NCBI GenBank assembly: GCA_940588625.1 | Contig: CALNPU010000003.1 | Span: 1-49,653, forward strand | Direction of reading: 5' to 3' | DNA length: 49,653 nucleotides | From: an uncultured Caballeronia sp. | GTDB lineage: Bacteria; Pseudomonadota; Gammaproteobacteria; Burkholderiales; Burkholderiaceae | Shown here: piece by piece, positions 8,891-17,251 of the stretch | Layout: every line of letters starts with the position of its first letter | Position numbering within the stretch: the stretch's first letter is position 1 | Made by a program: the position numbers and the translations under genes | The notes under the pieces: model-generated | Seen by the model: only the letters and a program-made list of their open reading frames with translations | What the model was told of the DNA's origin: nothing | Databases searched by the model: none

Positions 8891-9287
8891 TCAGAGACGT
8901 AATTCGCACTATATGTTGTGTTGTCCGGGTGGCGTCCTGCTTATAGAGCTAGCACTGCATGCTTGTCCGGCCATAGAAGAAAACACCGGGTAAGCAACTG
9001 ATTTGTCGCGTAAAAAACGTCGGCATTCAGTTTGAAAAACCGAGGCAAACAGGCGTAGCGAGAGAGGTTGTCTTCGTCGGTTTGAAGCGTACCGTCTCAT
9101 AGGAAAACCATGGGACTGAGCGCAAGAACGGCACCGGCAATTGTCCCAACTTAGCCATTTTCAATTTCATCGTCGTGCGCGGTTGGCGGAAGTAGTGAAC
9201 AGCAACAAAGCAACAGGCAGCCACCACGCACGGCACGCATCTCAATCCGCGGACGTTCCGCACTACCGAACACCTGGAGATTTGCAC
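8891..9287 (+). other. Long 5' leader of nrdA
   Basis: About 397 nt lie between the predicted transcription start and the nrdA ATG. No known riboswitch (for example a cobalamin riboswitch with its B12 box) is recognisable. The nrdA frame is open back to an ATG at 9141, but the extra 49 residues do not look like the ATP cone and the ATG at 9288 has the better ribosome binding site (CTGGAG). Confidence 0.4.
8906..8921 (+). promoter_or_regulatory. NrdR box B of nrdA
   Basis: GCACTATATGTTGTGT, close to the NrdR consensus. It lies just downstream of the predicted transcription start. With box A it forms the two-site arrangement bound by the nucleotide-sensing repressor NrdR. Confidence 0.88.
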
Positions 9288-12200
9288 ATGCAAACCACCG
9301 ACAACGCCACGACTTCCTACGAGGGCGCCTCCGTGCGTCCCATCGGCGCACAGAGCACCAGCGGACTCGCACCGGACGCCACACTGGCCGACTACAAAGT
9401 CATCTGCCGCAACGGGACCGTGGTGTCGTTCGAGCCGTCGAAGATCTCCATCGCTGTGACGAAGGCGTTTCTGGCCGTGAACGGCGGCCAGGGCGCAGGC
9501 TCGGCGCGCGTGCGCGAGCTCGTCGAACAACTGACGCAAAGCGTCATCCGGGCGCTGGTTCGCAGCCGTCCGAACGGCGGTACGTTCCATATTGAAGACA
9601 TCCAGGATCAGGTCGAACTCGCGCTGATGCGCGGCGGCGAGCACAACGTGGCGCGCGCGTACGTGTTGTATCGCGAGAAGCGCACGCAGGAACGCGCGCA
9701 CGCGCCGGAAACCCGGGCGAACGCGCTGGACATCAACGTGATCGACAACGGCGTGTCGCATCCGCTGGATCTGGACGCGTTGAAGGCGCGCATCAACGAA
9801 GCGTGCGTGAATCTCGGCAGCGAAGTGAACGCAGACCTGATCGTCGCGGAAACGATGAAGAACCTGTACGACGGCGTGCCGATGGCGCAAGTCTATGATT
9901 CGGCCATTCTCGCCGCGCGCACCATGATCGAAAAAGACCCGGCGTATAGCCAGGTCACCGCGCGCATTCTGCTGCACACCATTCGTCGCGAAATCCTGGA
10001 AGAAGACGTCTCGCAAGGCGAAATGGCCACGCGCTACTCTGAATACTTCCCGCTCTTCATCAAGCAGGGCGTGGAAGCGGAACTGCTCGACGAAAAGCTC
10101 CAGCAGTACGACTTGAAGCGCCTGGGCGCCGCACTCGACGCTGCCCGCGATCTGCAATTCGGCTATCTCGGCCTGCAGACGCTGTATGACCGCTACTTCC
10201 TGCACAACGAAACCAAGCGCATCGAATTGCCGCAAGCGTTTTTCATGCGCGTCGCAATGGGCCCGGCGCTGAACGAAATCGACCGCGAAGCGCGGGCGAT
10301 CGAGTTCTACAACGTGCTGTCGAGCTTCGATTTCATGTCGTCCACCCCGACGCTGTTCAACTCCGGCACGCGCCGTTCGCAATTGTCGTCGTGCTACCTG
10401 ACGACAGTTGCCGACGACCTCGACGGCATCTACGAAGCGTTGAAGGAAAACGCGCTGCTGTCGAAGTTCGCGGGCGGCCTGGGCAACGACTGGACGCGCG
10501 TGCGTGCGCTCGGTTCGCACATCAAGGGCACGAACGGCAAGTCGCAAGGCGTGGTGCCGTTCCTGAAAGTCGTGAATGACACGGCCGTCGCGGTGAACCA
10601 GGGCGGCAAGCGCAAGGGCGCGGTGTGCGCGTACCTGGAAACGTGGCATCTGGATATCGAAGAATTCCTGGAACTGCGCAAGAACACGGGCGACGACCGT
10701 CGCCGCACGCACGACATGAATACGGCGAACTGGATTCCTGACCTGTTCATGAAGCGCGTTCACGAAAACGGCGACTGGACACTGTTCTCGCCGGCAACCT
10801 GCCCGGACCTGCACGACCTGTTCGGCGCAGCGTTCGAAAAGGCTTACGTTGCGTATGAAGAAAAGGCCGCGCGCGGCGAGATCAAGCTGTTCAAGAAGGT
10901 TCCGGCCGTGCAACTGTGGCGCAAGATGCTGGGCATGTTGTTCGAAACGGGTCACCCGTGGATCACGTTCAAGGATCCGTGCAACATCCGTTCGCCGCAG
11001 CAGCACGTAGGTGTTGTCCACTCGTCGAACCTGTGCACGGAAATCACGCTGAACACCAGCGACACCGAAATCGCCGTCTGTAATCTCGGCTCGGTGAACC
11101 TGGTCGCGCACATGGCAAAGCAGGCCGACGGCACGCTCGCGCTCGATCACGACAAGCTCAAGCGCACCATCAGCGTCGCCATGCGCATGCTCGATAACGT
11201 GATCGACATCAATTACTACGCCGTCGCCAAGGCGCGTAATTCGAACCTGAAGCATCGTCCGGTCGGTATGGGCATCATGGGCTTCCAGGACTGCCTGCAC
11301 CTGTTGCGCACGCCGTATGCGTCGAAGGAAGCGGTCGAATTCGCCGATACGTCGATGGAAGCGGTCTGCTACTACGCTTACTACGCGTCGACGGAACTGG
11401 CGCAAGAGCGCGGCCGTTACTCGAGCTATCGCGGTTCGCTGTGGGACCGCGGCATTCTCCCGCAGGATTCGCTGAAGCTGCTGGCCGAAGCCCGCGGCGG
11501 GTACGTGGAAGTGGACGACAGCGCGTCGATGGACTGGACCGAGCTGCGTTCGCGGATCGCCAACTACGGCATGCGCAACTCGAACTGCGTGGCGATCGCT
11601 CCAACCGCGACTATTTCGAACATCATCGGTGTGTCGGCGTGTATCGAGCCGACGTTCCAGAATCTGTACGTGAAGTCGAATCTGTCGGGTGAATTCACGG
11701 TCGTGAACGATTACCTGGTGCGTGACCTGAAGGAACGCGGTTTGTGGGACGAAGTGATGGTCTCGGACCTGAAGTACTTCGACGGCACGCTGTCGCGCAT
11801 CGACCGGGTTCCGGCGGATCTGCGGGCAATCTACGCCACTGCGTTCGAACTGGACGCGACCTGGGTAGTGGAAGCGGCATCGCGCCGTCAGAAGTGGATC
11901 GACCAGGCGCAGTCACTGAACATCTATATGGCAGGTGCGTCGGGCAAGAAGCTGGACGAGGTATACAAGCTGGCGTGGTTGCGCGGTCTGAAGACCACGT
12001 ATTACCTCCGCACGATGGCCGCCACGCACGTCGAGAAGTCGACGGTCGCTCACGGTCAGCTGAACTCGGTGCCGTCGGGTAACTCGGGGAACGGCCCGGG
12101 TGGTGCAGGTGGAGCGTCAGGTGCGAACGGCAACGGTTTTGGCTCGCAGGGTTCGCACGGATCGTCGACGGGTGGCTTCAACGCCGCTGCCGTCGCAGCG

Positions 12201-12299
12201 CCGGCGATTGCCACTGTGGCCGAAACAGAAGCCAATGGTCCAGTCTGCATGATGTGCCCGGGCGATGCCGGCTTCGACGAGTGCGAGGCTTGCCAGTAA
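9288..12299 (+). CDS. nrdA: Ribonucleoside-diphosphate reductase, class Ia alpha subunit
   Basis: The large subunit of aerobic ribonucleotide reductase, which reduces ribonucleoside diphosphates for DNA synthesis together with NrdB. At 1003 residues it has an N-terminal ATP cone (VICRNGTVVSFEPSKISIAV), the allosteric activity site. The redox pair can be placed at C369 (SSCYLTTV) and C767 (NSNCVAIAPTA), the thiyl-forming C583 and E585 in NLCTEITLNT, and the shuttle cysteines C999 and C1002 in the tail GFDECEACQ. A Gly/Ser/Ala-rich flexible linker (about residues 930-985, SGNSGNGPGGAGGASGANGN) joins the tail to the core and makes this protein longer than the enterobacterial one. Intact. NrdR boxes control its promoter; nrdB lies 2.4 kb downstream with its own boxes. 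Confidence 0.97.
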   Translation: MQTTDNATTSYEGASVRPIGAQSTSGLAPDATLADYKVICRNGTVVSFEPSKISIAVTKAFLAVNGGQGAGSARVRELVEQLTQSVIRALVRSRPNGGTFHIEDIQDQVELALMRGGEHNVARAYVLYREKRTQERAHAPETRANALDINVIDNGVSHPLDLDALKARINEACVNLGSEVNADLIVAETMKNLYDGVPMAQVYDSAILAARTMIEKDPAYSQVTARILLHTIRREILEEDVSQGEMATRYSEYFPLFIKQGVEAELLDEKLQQYDLKRLGAALDAARDLQFGYLGLQTLYDRYFLHNETKRIELPQAFFMRVAMGPALNEIDREARAIEFYNVLSSFDFMSSTPTLFNSGTRRSQLSSCYLTTVADDLDGIYEALKENALLSKFAGGLGNDWTRVRALGSHIKGTNGKSQGVVPFLKVVNDTAVAVNQGGKRKGAVCAYLETWHLDIEEFLELRKNTGDDRRRTHDMNTANWIPDLFMKRVHENGDWTLFSPATCPDLHDLFGAAFEKAYVAYEEKAARGEIKLFKKVPAVQLWRKMLGMLFETGHPWITFKDPCNIRSPQQHVGVVHSSNLCTEITLNTSDTEIAVCNLGSVNLVAHMAKQADGTLALDHDKLKRTISVAMRMLDNVIDINYYAVAKARNSNLKHRPVGMGIMGFQDCLHLLRTPYASKEAVEFADTSMEAVCYYAYYASTELAQERGRYSSYRGSLWDRGILPQDSLKLLAEARGGYVEVDDSASMDWTELRSRIANYGMRNSNCVAIAPTATISNIIGVSACIEPTFQNLYVKSNLSGEFTVVNDYLVRDLKERGLWDEVMVSDLKYFDGTLSRIDRVPADLRAIYATAFELDATWVVEAASRRQKWIDQAQSLNIYMAGASGKKLDEVYKLAWLRGLKTTYYLRTMAATHVEKSTVAHGQLNSVPSGNSGNGPGGAGGASGANGNGFGSQGSHGSSTGGFNAAAVAAPAIATVAETEANGPVCMMCPGDAGFDECEACQ

Positions 12300-12312
12300 G
12301 GCGTAGAGTGGG

Positions 12313-12339
12313 CGAGAGGCCGATGCAATCGGCCTCTCG
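12313..12339 (+). terminator. Hairpin after nrdA
   Basis: A perfect 12-bp stem, CGAGAGGCCGAT at 12313-12324 and ATCGGCCTCTCG at 12328-12339, with a GCA loop, 13 bp past the nrdA stop. Only TTAAT follows, so the U-tract is weak, but the position and stem stability fit termination. Confidence 0.65.
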
Positions 12340-12476
12340 TTAATCAGCTAGCGGTGAGATTGAAGGCCGGTACGAAGCATTGGTTCTTTCCGCTATGAAC
12401 CTGCACCTTGTCCGTGCAGTCAGCCAGCGCCGCACAGCAAAGCCGCACACCCGCTTCACTCCCCCCGCGTTCCGCT

Positions 12477-13615
12477 CTATATCTTATGCCCCGCGTCCTG
12501 ACTCAGTTTCGCGGTAATTGGAATCGAAAGAAACGAAAACAATCCGACGACGAAGGCCGGCCAGAAATCCGACCAGACGATCTGCGGATGTCCCTGCAGA
12601 TCATGCGAAATCTGCAGCGCAATGCCACCCACCGTCACGCCCAGTCCCAGCGACACCTGCTGGATAAAACTCCCGAGACTCGTCGCGCGGCCCACATCGC
12701 GGCTTTCGATCTCGGCATACGTCAGCGAGTTGAGGCTCGTGAATTGCAACGCCGGAAAAAATCCGCCGAGCAGCACGACGGCCCAGATGACCCACGTCGG
12801 CGTGCCCGGATAGAACATGCCGCCAACGCAGACGCGCAGGAAGCGCAGGTCGAGAAGCGGCAGTTTTACGCGTCGCGAGTGCAGGAAATACACGATGAAG
12901 AAGGCCACGCCGGCGAGCGCCATACCCGCCGCGGTACGATTGGAGACCAGTTCGCCGTCGATCAGCGACAGCCCGAGCAGAAACAACGTGCCACCGCTCG
13001 CCGACAGAAAGAAACCGAACCAGTCGAGCGGCTCGGGATGCGGCTCGCGCGCGTTGCCGATGTAGCGGTTGGTCAGGTAGATGCCGAGGATGCTGATCGG
13101 GATGTTGATGAAGAAGATCAGGCGCCAGTGCAGATAGGTAGGTGGTGATGAACCCGTCGAGCAGCGGCCCGACAGCCGGGCCGAACTGGCTGGCAGCGAG
13201 AGGTGGTTCATCGCGCGGATGAATTCGGAGCGGGGCGCCGAGCGGAAGATGATGATCCGCCCGACCGGTACCATCATCGCGCCGCCTACGCCCTGGACGA
13301 AACGCGCGAGCGTGAACGGGATCAGCGCGAGGTGGACGCGGCGCACAGGAGAGAGCCGGTGACGAAGATGCCGATGGCGAGGCGGAAGATCGTGCGCGCG
13401 CCGAAGCGGTCGGCGACCCAGCCGCAGATCGGGATGAAGACCCCGAGGCCGAGCACGTAGCTGGTGACGGCGATCTTCAGCGTGACAGGATCGCGGCCGA
13501 ACGCTTTGGCCATTTCGGGGATCGCGTTGCCGATGACATTGGCATCGACGCTTTCCATGAACATCGCACAGGCGACGATGAGAGGAGCAACGAAAGCTTT
13601 GATGGCTAGCGACAT
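12477..13615 (-). pseudogene. MFS transporter of the DHA2 (EmrB/QacA) type, degraded
   Basis: A drug/proton antiporter-type membrane protein. The N-terminal 90 residues (MSLAIKAFVAPLIVACAMFM, ...VPIxGWVADRFGARTIF-like motif A region read here as PICGWVADRFGARTIF) lie in one frame. The rest, from FTLARFVQGVGGAMMVPVGR to the end AKLSQDAGHKI, lies in another, the change being near 13335. Inside the second piece, residues around SLPASSARLSGRCSTGSSPP look frameshifted and then restored before TYLHWRLIFFINIPI. After LLDLRFLRV a central block of membrane segments is missing compared with the family, the sequence resuming at PALQFTSLNSLTYAEIESRD. Frameshifts and internal deletion make this a pseudogene. 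It lies antisense between nrdA and nrdB. Confidence 0.85.
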
Positions 13616-13739
13616 GGAGAACGGAAGGGGATCTTTTCGCGGCGGGAACTTGAAATTATGGCATCGATATCATTGCAGCGACATCGCGAAGTGCCGTGAT
13701 GAGCGACACTTCGCGACGATAAACCCGAGGAGAACGACG

Positions 13740-13958
13740 ATGGACCCGGAAGATCTGCAGCGTCTCGTCACGCAGAAAATGCCCTATGGAAAGTACAAGG
13801 ACCGCTTGATCGCGGACCTGCCCGACCACTATCTCGCGTGGTTCGCACGTGAGGGTTTTCCTGCAGGACAACTTGGCCGGCTGCTCGCGCTGATGCACGA
13901 AATCGATCACAATAACTTACGCGAACTACTCACCCCGCTGCGCGGCAAGCGAGGTTGA
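13740..13958 (+). CDS. DUF3820 family protein
   Basis: A 72-residue protein with the DUF3820 signature MPYGKYKDRLIADLPDHYLA, followed by WFAREGFPAGQLGRLLALMH. Members are often annotated as putative quorum-sensing-regulated or hypothetical proteins; no biochemical role is established. A good ribosome binding site (GAGGAGAA) precedes the ATG at 13740. It is intact and lies just upstream of the NrdR-controlled nrdB promoter. Confidence 0.85.
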   Translation: MDPEDLQRLVTQKMPYGKYKDRLIADLPDHYLAWFAREGFPAGQLGRLLALMHEIDHNNLRELLTPLRGKRG

Positions 13959-14046
13959 AAAGCCGTGCGCCAAGCGGGTGCTGCCGGGTGATTCATGTCT
14001 GCGTCCAGTGACCTCGCAGCCGCATTCTTACGCTTGAAATCCGCTC

Positions 14047-14075
14047 TTGCATGACGTATTCGTTTGTACTATAGG
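14047..14075 (+). promoter_or_regulatory. Sigma70 promoter of the nrdB unit
   Basis: TTGCAT at 14047-14052 and TATAGG at 14070-14075 with a 17-bp spacer. As in nrdA, the -10 lies inside NrdR box A. The predicted start near 14082 is about 645 nt before the nrdB ATG. Confidence 0.6.
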
Positions 14076-14081
14076 TAGTCG
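14066..14081 (+). promoter_or_regulatory. NrdR box A of nrdB
   Basis: GTACTATAGGTAGTCG, whose core ACTATA-GGTAGT fits the palindromic NrdR consensus. It overlaps the -10 hexamer. Its centre at 14073.5 is 31 bp from box B, exactly the spacing found at nrdA. Confidence 0.8.
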
Positions 14082-14726
14082 TCACCGGCTCAAAACACCC
14101 AATATTTTGTGGTTTTGCCTTTGTGCCGGAGGCATCGAGTGCTACACTTTCGACATGGAAACGAGACGCACCCCAACGCATCCGTTTCCCGCAAGCAAGA
14201 CACGGGTAATCGCGAGCGCCGGGTAACGGTTTTCTGGAGCTGGGAAGCACTCGAAAAGCAGGTTGAAGCGGGTCGTCGAAGGTCATGATCCGAAGGTTGG
14301 CTTGATCGGTTTTGAATGAGTCACGAGGCGCATCCAACCGGACGATCGCACGCGGTCACGCTCATCGATTACGAGAGAGCCGCGAGAGACGCGCCAGGTT
14401 TTCATCGAAGCAATCACGCAGCGAAAGTTATTCGATCACACGCTTTAACTACCACGCTGACTTCGCACGCAAGACGATTCACAGCAGAGCCGGACGATGC
14501 AAGGCACACGCAAAAGCAACGCTGAAAGAGCGTGAAGAAGCACTACGCAAGCACTGCATCGAACACGTTCAAAGAGACTTCGCATGAAGCTTCAAGCAGT
14601 GAGCTCAACGCAAAGTGTTGTATGCAAGTAGCAGCGTCAACACTAAAAACAGGATTTTTATGAGCAAGCTCTTTTATCGCTCGTGGAAAGATGGTACAAA
14701 CCGATCTAAATTGATGGTGAGAATTT
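14082..14726 (+). other. Long leader or unassigned stretch before nrdB
   Basis: About 645 nt separate the predicted promoter from the nrdB start. Open frames here (for example 14312-14587) are arginine/serine-rich without recognisable domains and I do not call them genes. A short frame at 14660-14743 overlapping the nrdB start is listed separately. No terminator is obvious, so a long untranslated leader is the simplest reading. Confidence 0.4.
14097..14112 (+). promoter_or_regulatory. NrdR box B of nrdB
   Basis: ACCCAATATTTTGTGG, matching the consensus in both half sites (CCAATAT and TTGTGG). The pair with box A repeats the nrdA arrangement, which makes chance matches unlikely. Confidence 0.82.
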
Positions 14727-14743
14727 ATGCTCAACTGGGATGA
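14660..14743 (+). CDS. Possible 27-residue leader peptide overlapping nrdB
   Basis: ATG at 14660 preceded by AGGA opens a frame of 27 codons, [20 protein letters not shown] followed by RIYAQLG, that ends at 14743, 17 bp inside nrdB in another frame. Its stop beyond the nrdB ATG would allow translational coupling. There is no homology that I recognise, and chance is a real alternative. Confidence 0.25.
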   Translation: MSKLFYRSWKDGTNRSKLMVRIYAQLG

Positions 14744-15998
14744 CGAGACCACTGCCGTAACTCCCTCGAACGGTTCGCAACACAACACGTTGCGTAACCC
14801 GGCGGGTCAGGTTGCCGGCGTCAGCCGGGCATCGCTTGCTGCAGCTACGAGCGCGACGCAAGCCGCCGGTCATGGCGTTCTTCAAACGGCCCATCAAACG
14901 TCAGCGGCACAGAATATTTTTGCGAGCGACTTCGTTGCTCCCGCGGCACCGAGCGCCAGCGACATCGCGGCGGCAAGTGCGACGCGCGTGAACGTGGCCG
15001 ACAAGCGCATCATCAACGGCAAGACCGACGTGAATCAGTTGGTGCCGTTCAAGTACAAGTGGGCGTGGGAAAAGTATCTGGCGGGTTGTGCGAACCACTG
15101 GATGCCGCAGGAAGTGAACATGTCGCGTGACATCGCGCTGTGGAAGGGCCCGAACGGCCTCTCCGACGACGAACGCCGGATTGTGAAGCGCAACCTTGGT
15201 TTCTTCGTCACGGCCGACTCGCTGGCCGCGAACAACATCGTGCTTGGGACGTATCGCCACATCACGGCGCCCGAGTGCCGGCAGTTCCTGCTGCGCCAGG
15301 CGTTCGAGGAAGCGATCCACACGCACGCGTATCAGTACATCGTCGAATCGCTGGGTCTGGACGAGAGCGAAATCTTCAACGCGTATCACGAGGTCGACTC
15401 GATCCGCGCGAAGGACGAGTTCCTGATTCCGTTCATCAACACGCTGACTGATCCGGCCTTCACCACCGGGACGCTGGAAGCGGACCAGAAATTGCTGAAG
15501 TCGTTGATCGTGTTTGCTTGCGTGATGGAAGGGCTCTTCTTCTACGTAGGCTTTACGCAGATCCTGGCGCTGGGTCGCCAGAACAAGATGACGGGCGCGG
15601 CGGAGCAGTATCAGTACATCCTGCGCGACGAGTCGATGCACTGCAACTTCGGCATCGATCTGATCAACCAGATCAAGCTGGAAGAGCCGCAACTGTGGAC
15701 GCCGGAATTTCGCGCGGAGATCCGCGAGATCTTCCAGGAAGCCGTCGAACTGGAATACCGGTACGCAGAAGACACGATGCCGCGCGGCGTGCTCGGTCTG
15801 AATGCCTCCATGTTCAAGAGTTATTTGCGTTTCATCTGCAACCGTCGTTGCCAGCAGATCGGCCTCGGCTCGCTGTTCCCGAACGAAGAAAATCCGTTCC
15901 CGTGGATGAGCGAGATGATCGACTTGAAGAAGGAACGCAACTTTTTCGAGACGCGAGTGATCGAGTATCAGACGGGCGGCGCGCTGACCTGGGAGTAA
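14727..15998 (+). CDS. nrdB: Ribonucleoside-diphosphate reductase, class Ia beta subunit
   Basis: The di-iron/tyrosyl-radical subunit that starts catalysis in NrdA. It has 423 residues, with an N-terminal extension of about 85 residues rich in Ala/Ser/Thr before the ferritin-like core ([20 protein letters not shown]). Iron ligands lie in [38 protein letters not shown] and [12 protein letters not shown]. The radical tyrosine is most likely Y202 in HTHAYQY. The C-terminal tail ends [11 protein letters not shown], the part that docks in NrdA. Intact. It has its own NrdR-box promoter rather than depending on nrdA. Confidence 0.97.
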   Translation: MLNWDDETTAVTPSNGSQHNTLRNPAGQVAGVSRASLAAATSATQAAGHGVLQTAHQTSAAQNIFASDFVAPAAPSASDIAAASATRVNVADKRIINGKTDVNQLVPFKYKWAWEKYLAGCANHWMPQEVNMSRDIALWKGPNGLSDDERRIVKRNLGFFVTADSLAANNIVLGTYRHITAPECRQFLLRQAFEEAIHTHAYQYIVESLGLDESEIFNAYHEVDSIRAKDEFLIPFINTLTDPAFTTGTLEADQKLLKSLIVFACVMEGLFFYVGFTQILALGRQNKMTGAAEQYQYILRDESMHCNFGIDLINQIKLEEPQLWTPEFRAEIREIFQEAVELEYRYAEDTMPRGVLGLNASMFKSYLRFICNRRCQQIGLGSLFPNEENPFPWMSEMIDLKKERNFFETRVIEYQTGGALTWE

Positions 15999-16280
15999 GC
16001 GAGTCAGCGAATCAATGTCAGTCAGGGCAATGGACGCATTGCCGCCACGAATTAGATGCAGACCGGGCGCTCTGAGAGGGCGCCGAGTAAACGGGATGAA
16101 TGCGGGATAAATGGCAAACCGGCGCCATTGCGTGCCATCACGATTGCGCGCGTGCCGGCCAACAGGTTTAGGAGAACGGTCGCCTGATGCAAAGTGCGCC
16201 TTGTGGCTTAACAGCCCCAAAAGATGACAGGCGTTTTGCGGACCCTTCAGTGGGACGGGCAAACTTCCCCCCCGAAATAT

Positions 16281-16301
16281 GCCGTCGGCAGCGCCGACGG
16301 C
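16281..16301. repeat. Inverted repeat in the nrdB-H1 intergenic region
   Basis: GCCGTCGGC at 16281-16289 and GCCGACGGC at 16293-16301, loop AGC. It is followed by a small hairpin GCACC/GGTGC at 16320-16335 and the terminator-like hairpin at 16347-16376. The stretch 15999-16531 otherwise holds no gene I can support. Confidence 0.45.
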
Positions 16302-16346
16302 CCGATCAAGCGATTGCCGGCACCCTCTCAGGTGCTGACTTAATTT

Positions 16347-16376
16347 GGCGCGCGGTGCCTTGTAGCACCGCGCGCC
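16347..16376 (+). terminator. Hairpin upstream of the H1-like gene
   Basis: A perfect 12-bp stem, GGCGCGCGGTGC at 16347-16358 and GCACCGCGCGCC at 16365-16376, with a 6-nt loop, followed by TTGCC. Very stable but without a proper U-tract and 349 bp past nrdB, so terminator or other RNA structure. Confidence 0.45.
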
Positions 16377-16531
16377 TTGCCGTATTCATTAGCGTAAGCA
16401 AGCTCCATCAGCGTACGCCGATGAATAATCCGCTTCGCAGCGTGCGTCCTGAGAAGCCCACGCGGGAAGCGGGTTTTGACGAAGGGTGTTGTTTGAACTG
16501 ACTCTCATCTTGGAACCTGAAGGAGAAAATG

Positions 16532-17011
16532 ATGGCATTAGCCAAGAAATCCGTCGCAAAGAAAGCTGCAGCAAAACCGGCTGTCAAGAAAGTGGCCGCC
16601 AAGAAGGCAACGGTAGCGAAGAAGGCGCCGGCAGCTAAGAAAGTTGCAACCAAGAAAGTCGCAGTGAAGAAGGTCGCGGCGAAGAAAGTTGCGGCGAAGA
16701 AAGTTGCGGCGAAGAAAGTTGCGGCGAAGAAGGCCCCCGCTAAAAAGGCGCCTGCTAAGAAGGCACCTGCCAAAAAAGCCGCCGCCAAGAAGGCTGCCCC
16801 TGTTACGAAGAAGGCTGTTGTAGCTGCTCCGGCTGCGGCTCCTGCTCCGTTTGCTAAAAAGGCTCCGGCCAAGAAGGCTGTCGCTGCGAAGAAGACGGCT
16901 GCTGTAGCACCGGCAACGACGGCAACGACACCGCCGGCCCCGGCTGCAACGGTCAAGACGGCGTTGAATCCGGCCGCTGCATGGCCGTTCCCGACGGGCA
17001 GCCGTCCGTAA
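16532..17011 (+). CDS. Histone H1-like Lys/Ala-rich DNA-binding protein
   Basis: A 159-residue protein made almost entirely of Lys, Ala, Val and Pro, with AKKxAAKK-type repeats like the C-terminal tails of eukaryotic H1 and the bacterial HctB/AlgP/BpH1-type nucleoid proteins. Residues 1-95 carry tight KKVAAKK and KKAPAKK repeats; then a Pro/Ala-rich part (AAPAAAPAPFAKKAPAKKAV) and the neutral end ALNPAAAWPFPTGSRP. It should bind DNA non-specifically and influence nucleoid structure. Two ATGs are adjacent (16529 and 16532); I chose 16532 because AGGAG at 16521 is then 6 nt away. A terminator follows at 17083. Intact. The repeats make its length prone to slippage. Confidence 0.88.
   Translation: MALAKKSVAKKAAAKPAVKKVAAKKATVAKKAPAAKKVATKKVAVKKVAAKKVAAKKVAAKKVAAKKAPAKKAPAKKAPAKKAAAKKAAPVTKKAVVAAPAAAPAPFAKKAPAKKAVAAKKTAAVAPATTATTPPAPAATVKTALNPAAAWPFPTGSRP
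16666..16725 (+). repeat. 15-bp tandem repeat within the H1-like gene
   Basis: GAAGAAAGTTGCGGC occurs three times without a mismatch at 16681-16695, 16696-16710 and 16711-16725, preceded by a copy with two differences at 16666-16680. Each unit encodes KKVAA. Identity at the third codon positions suggests recent expansion. Confidence 0.9.
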
Positions 17012-17082
17012 GCGCAGGCTGTAACGCAGTACTTCGCACACGCGATGTGTCTCGTGACCGTCGTGTATTGCTACGCGGTCCA

Positions 17083-17118
17083 AACCTGCCCCCAGTGATT
17101 GCCGGCGGCGGGTTTTTT
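17083..17118 (+). terminator. Intrinsic terminator of the H1-like gene
   Basis: AACCTGCC at 17083-17090 pairs with GGCGGGTT at 17107-17114 (one G-U) and is followed by a run of six T to 17118. It lies 71 bp past the H1-like stop. Confidence 0.75.
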
Positions 17119-17167
17119 ATCGGCTGTCACTTGTGGTGGAGTGGGGTGCGCCTGTGAGCAGACGAAA

Positions 17168-17201
17168 AAAAGCGCATGTACCCGAAGGCACATGCGCTTT
17201 T
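17168..17201 (-). terminator. Strong bidirectional terminator
   Basis: A 12-bp stem AAAAGCGCATGT / ACATGCGCTTTT with a 10-nt loop; on the minus strand it is followed by T residues (positions 17171-17165). It lies 51 bp past the end of the glycine-zipper pseudogene and probably ended that transcript. Confidence 0.8.
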
Positions 17202-17251
17202 CTCCTGCCTCGGCAAGATCAATTCGATCAGGCCGGCACGTTCTTCATCCG

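Noticed and set aside
8891..9287. Cobalamin riboswitch in the nrdA leader
   Set aside because: No B12 box or typical core is present, and the enzyme is the class Ia type, which does not use cobalamin.
9027..11405. A 792-codon open frame antisense to nrdA
   Set aside because: It is the mirror of a GC-rich, strongly codon-biased gene, has biased Arg/His/Val composition and no domain, and nrdA itself is certain.
13993..14337. Minus-strand open frame overlapping the nrdB promoter region
   Set aside because: It would run through both NrdR boxes and shows no family features; composition is not gene-like.
14312..14587. Plus-strand open frame between the NrdR boxes and nrdB
   Set aside because: Arg/Ser/His-rich composition without a domain or convincing ribosome binding site; more likely part of a leader.
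14901..16262. A 453-codon open frame antisense to nrdB
   Set aside because: Same effect: antisense shadow of nrdB with Arg/Leu/Val-rich low-information sequence and no recognisable motif.
16320..16335. CTCTCAGG motif resembling part of a glycine riboswitch
   Set aside because: It sits in the loop and arm of a simple GCACC/GGTGC hairpin; the other conserved glycine-riboswitch elements are absent and the neighbouring gene has no link to glycine.
16666..16725. CRISPR-like short tandem repeat
   Set aside because: The units are contiguous, without spacers, and encode the KKVAA repeat of a Lys/Ala-rich protein.
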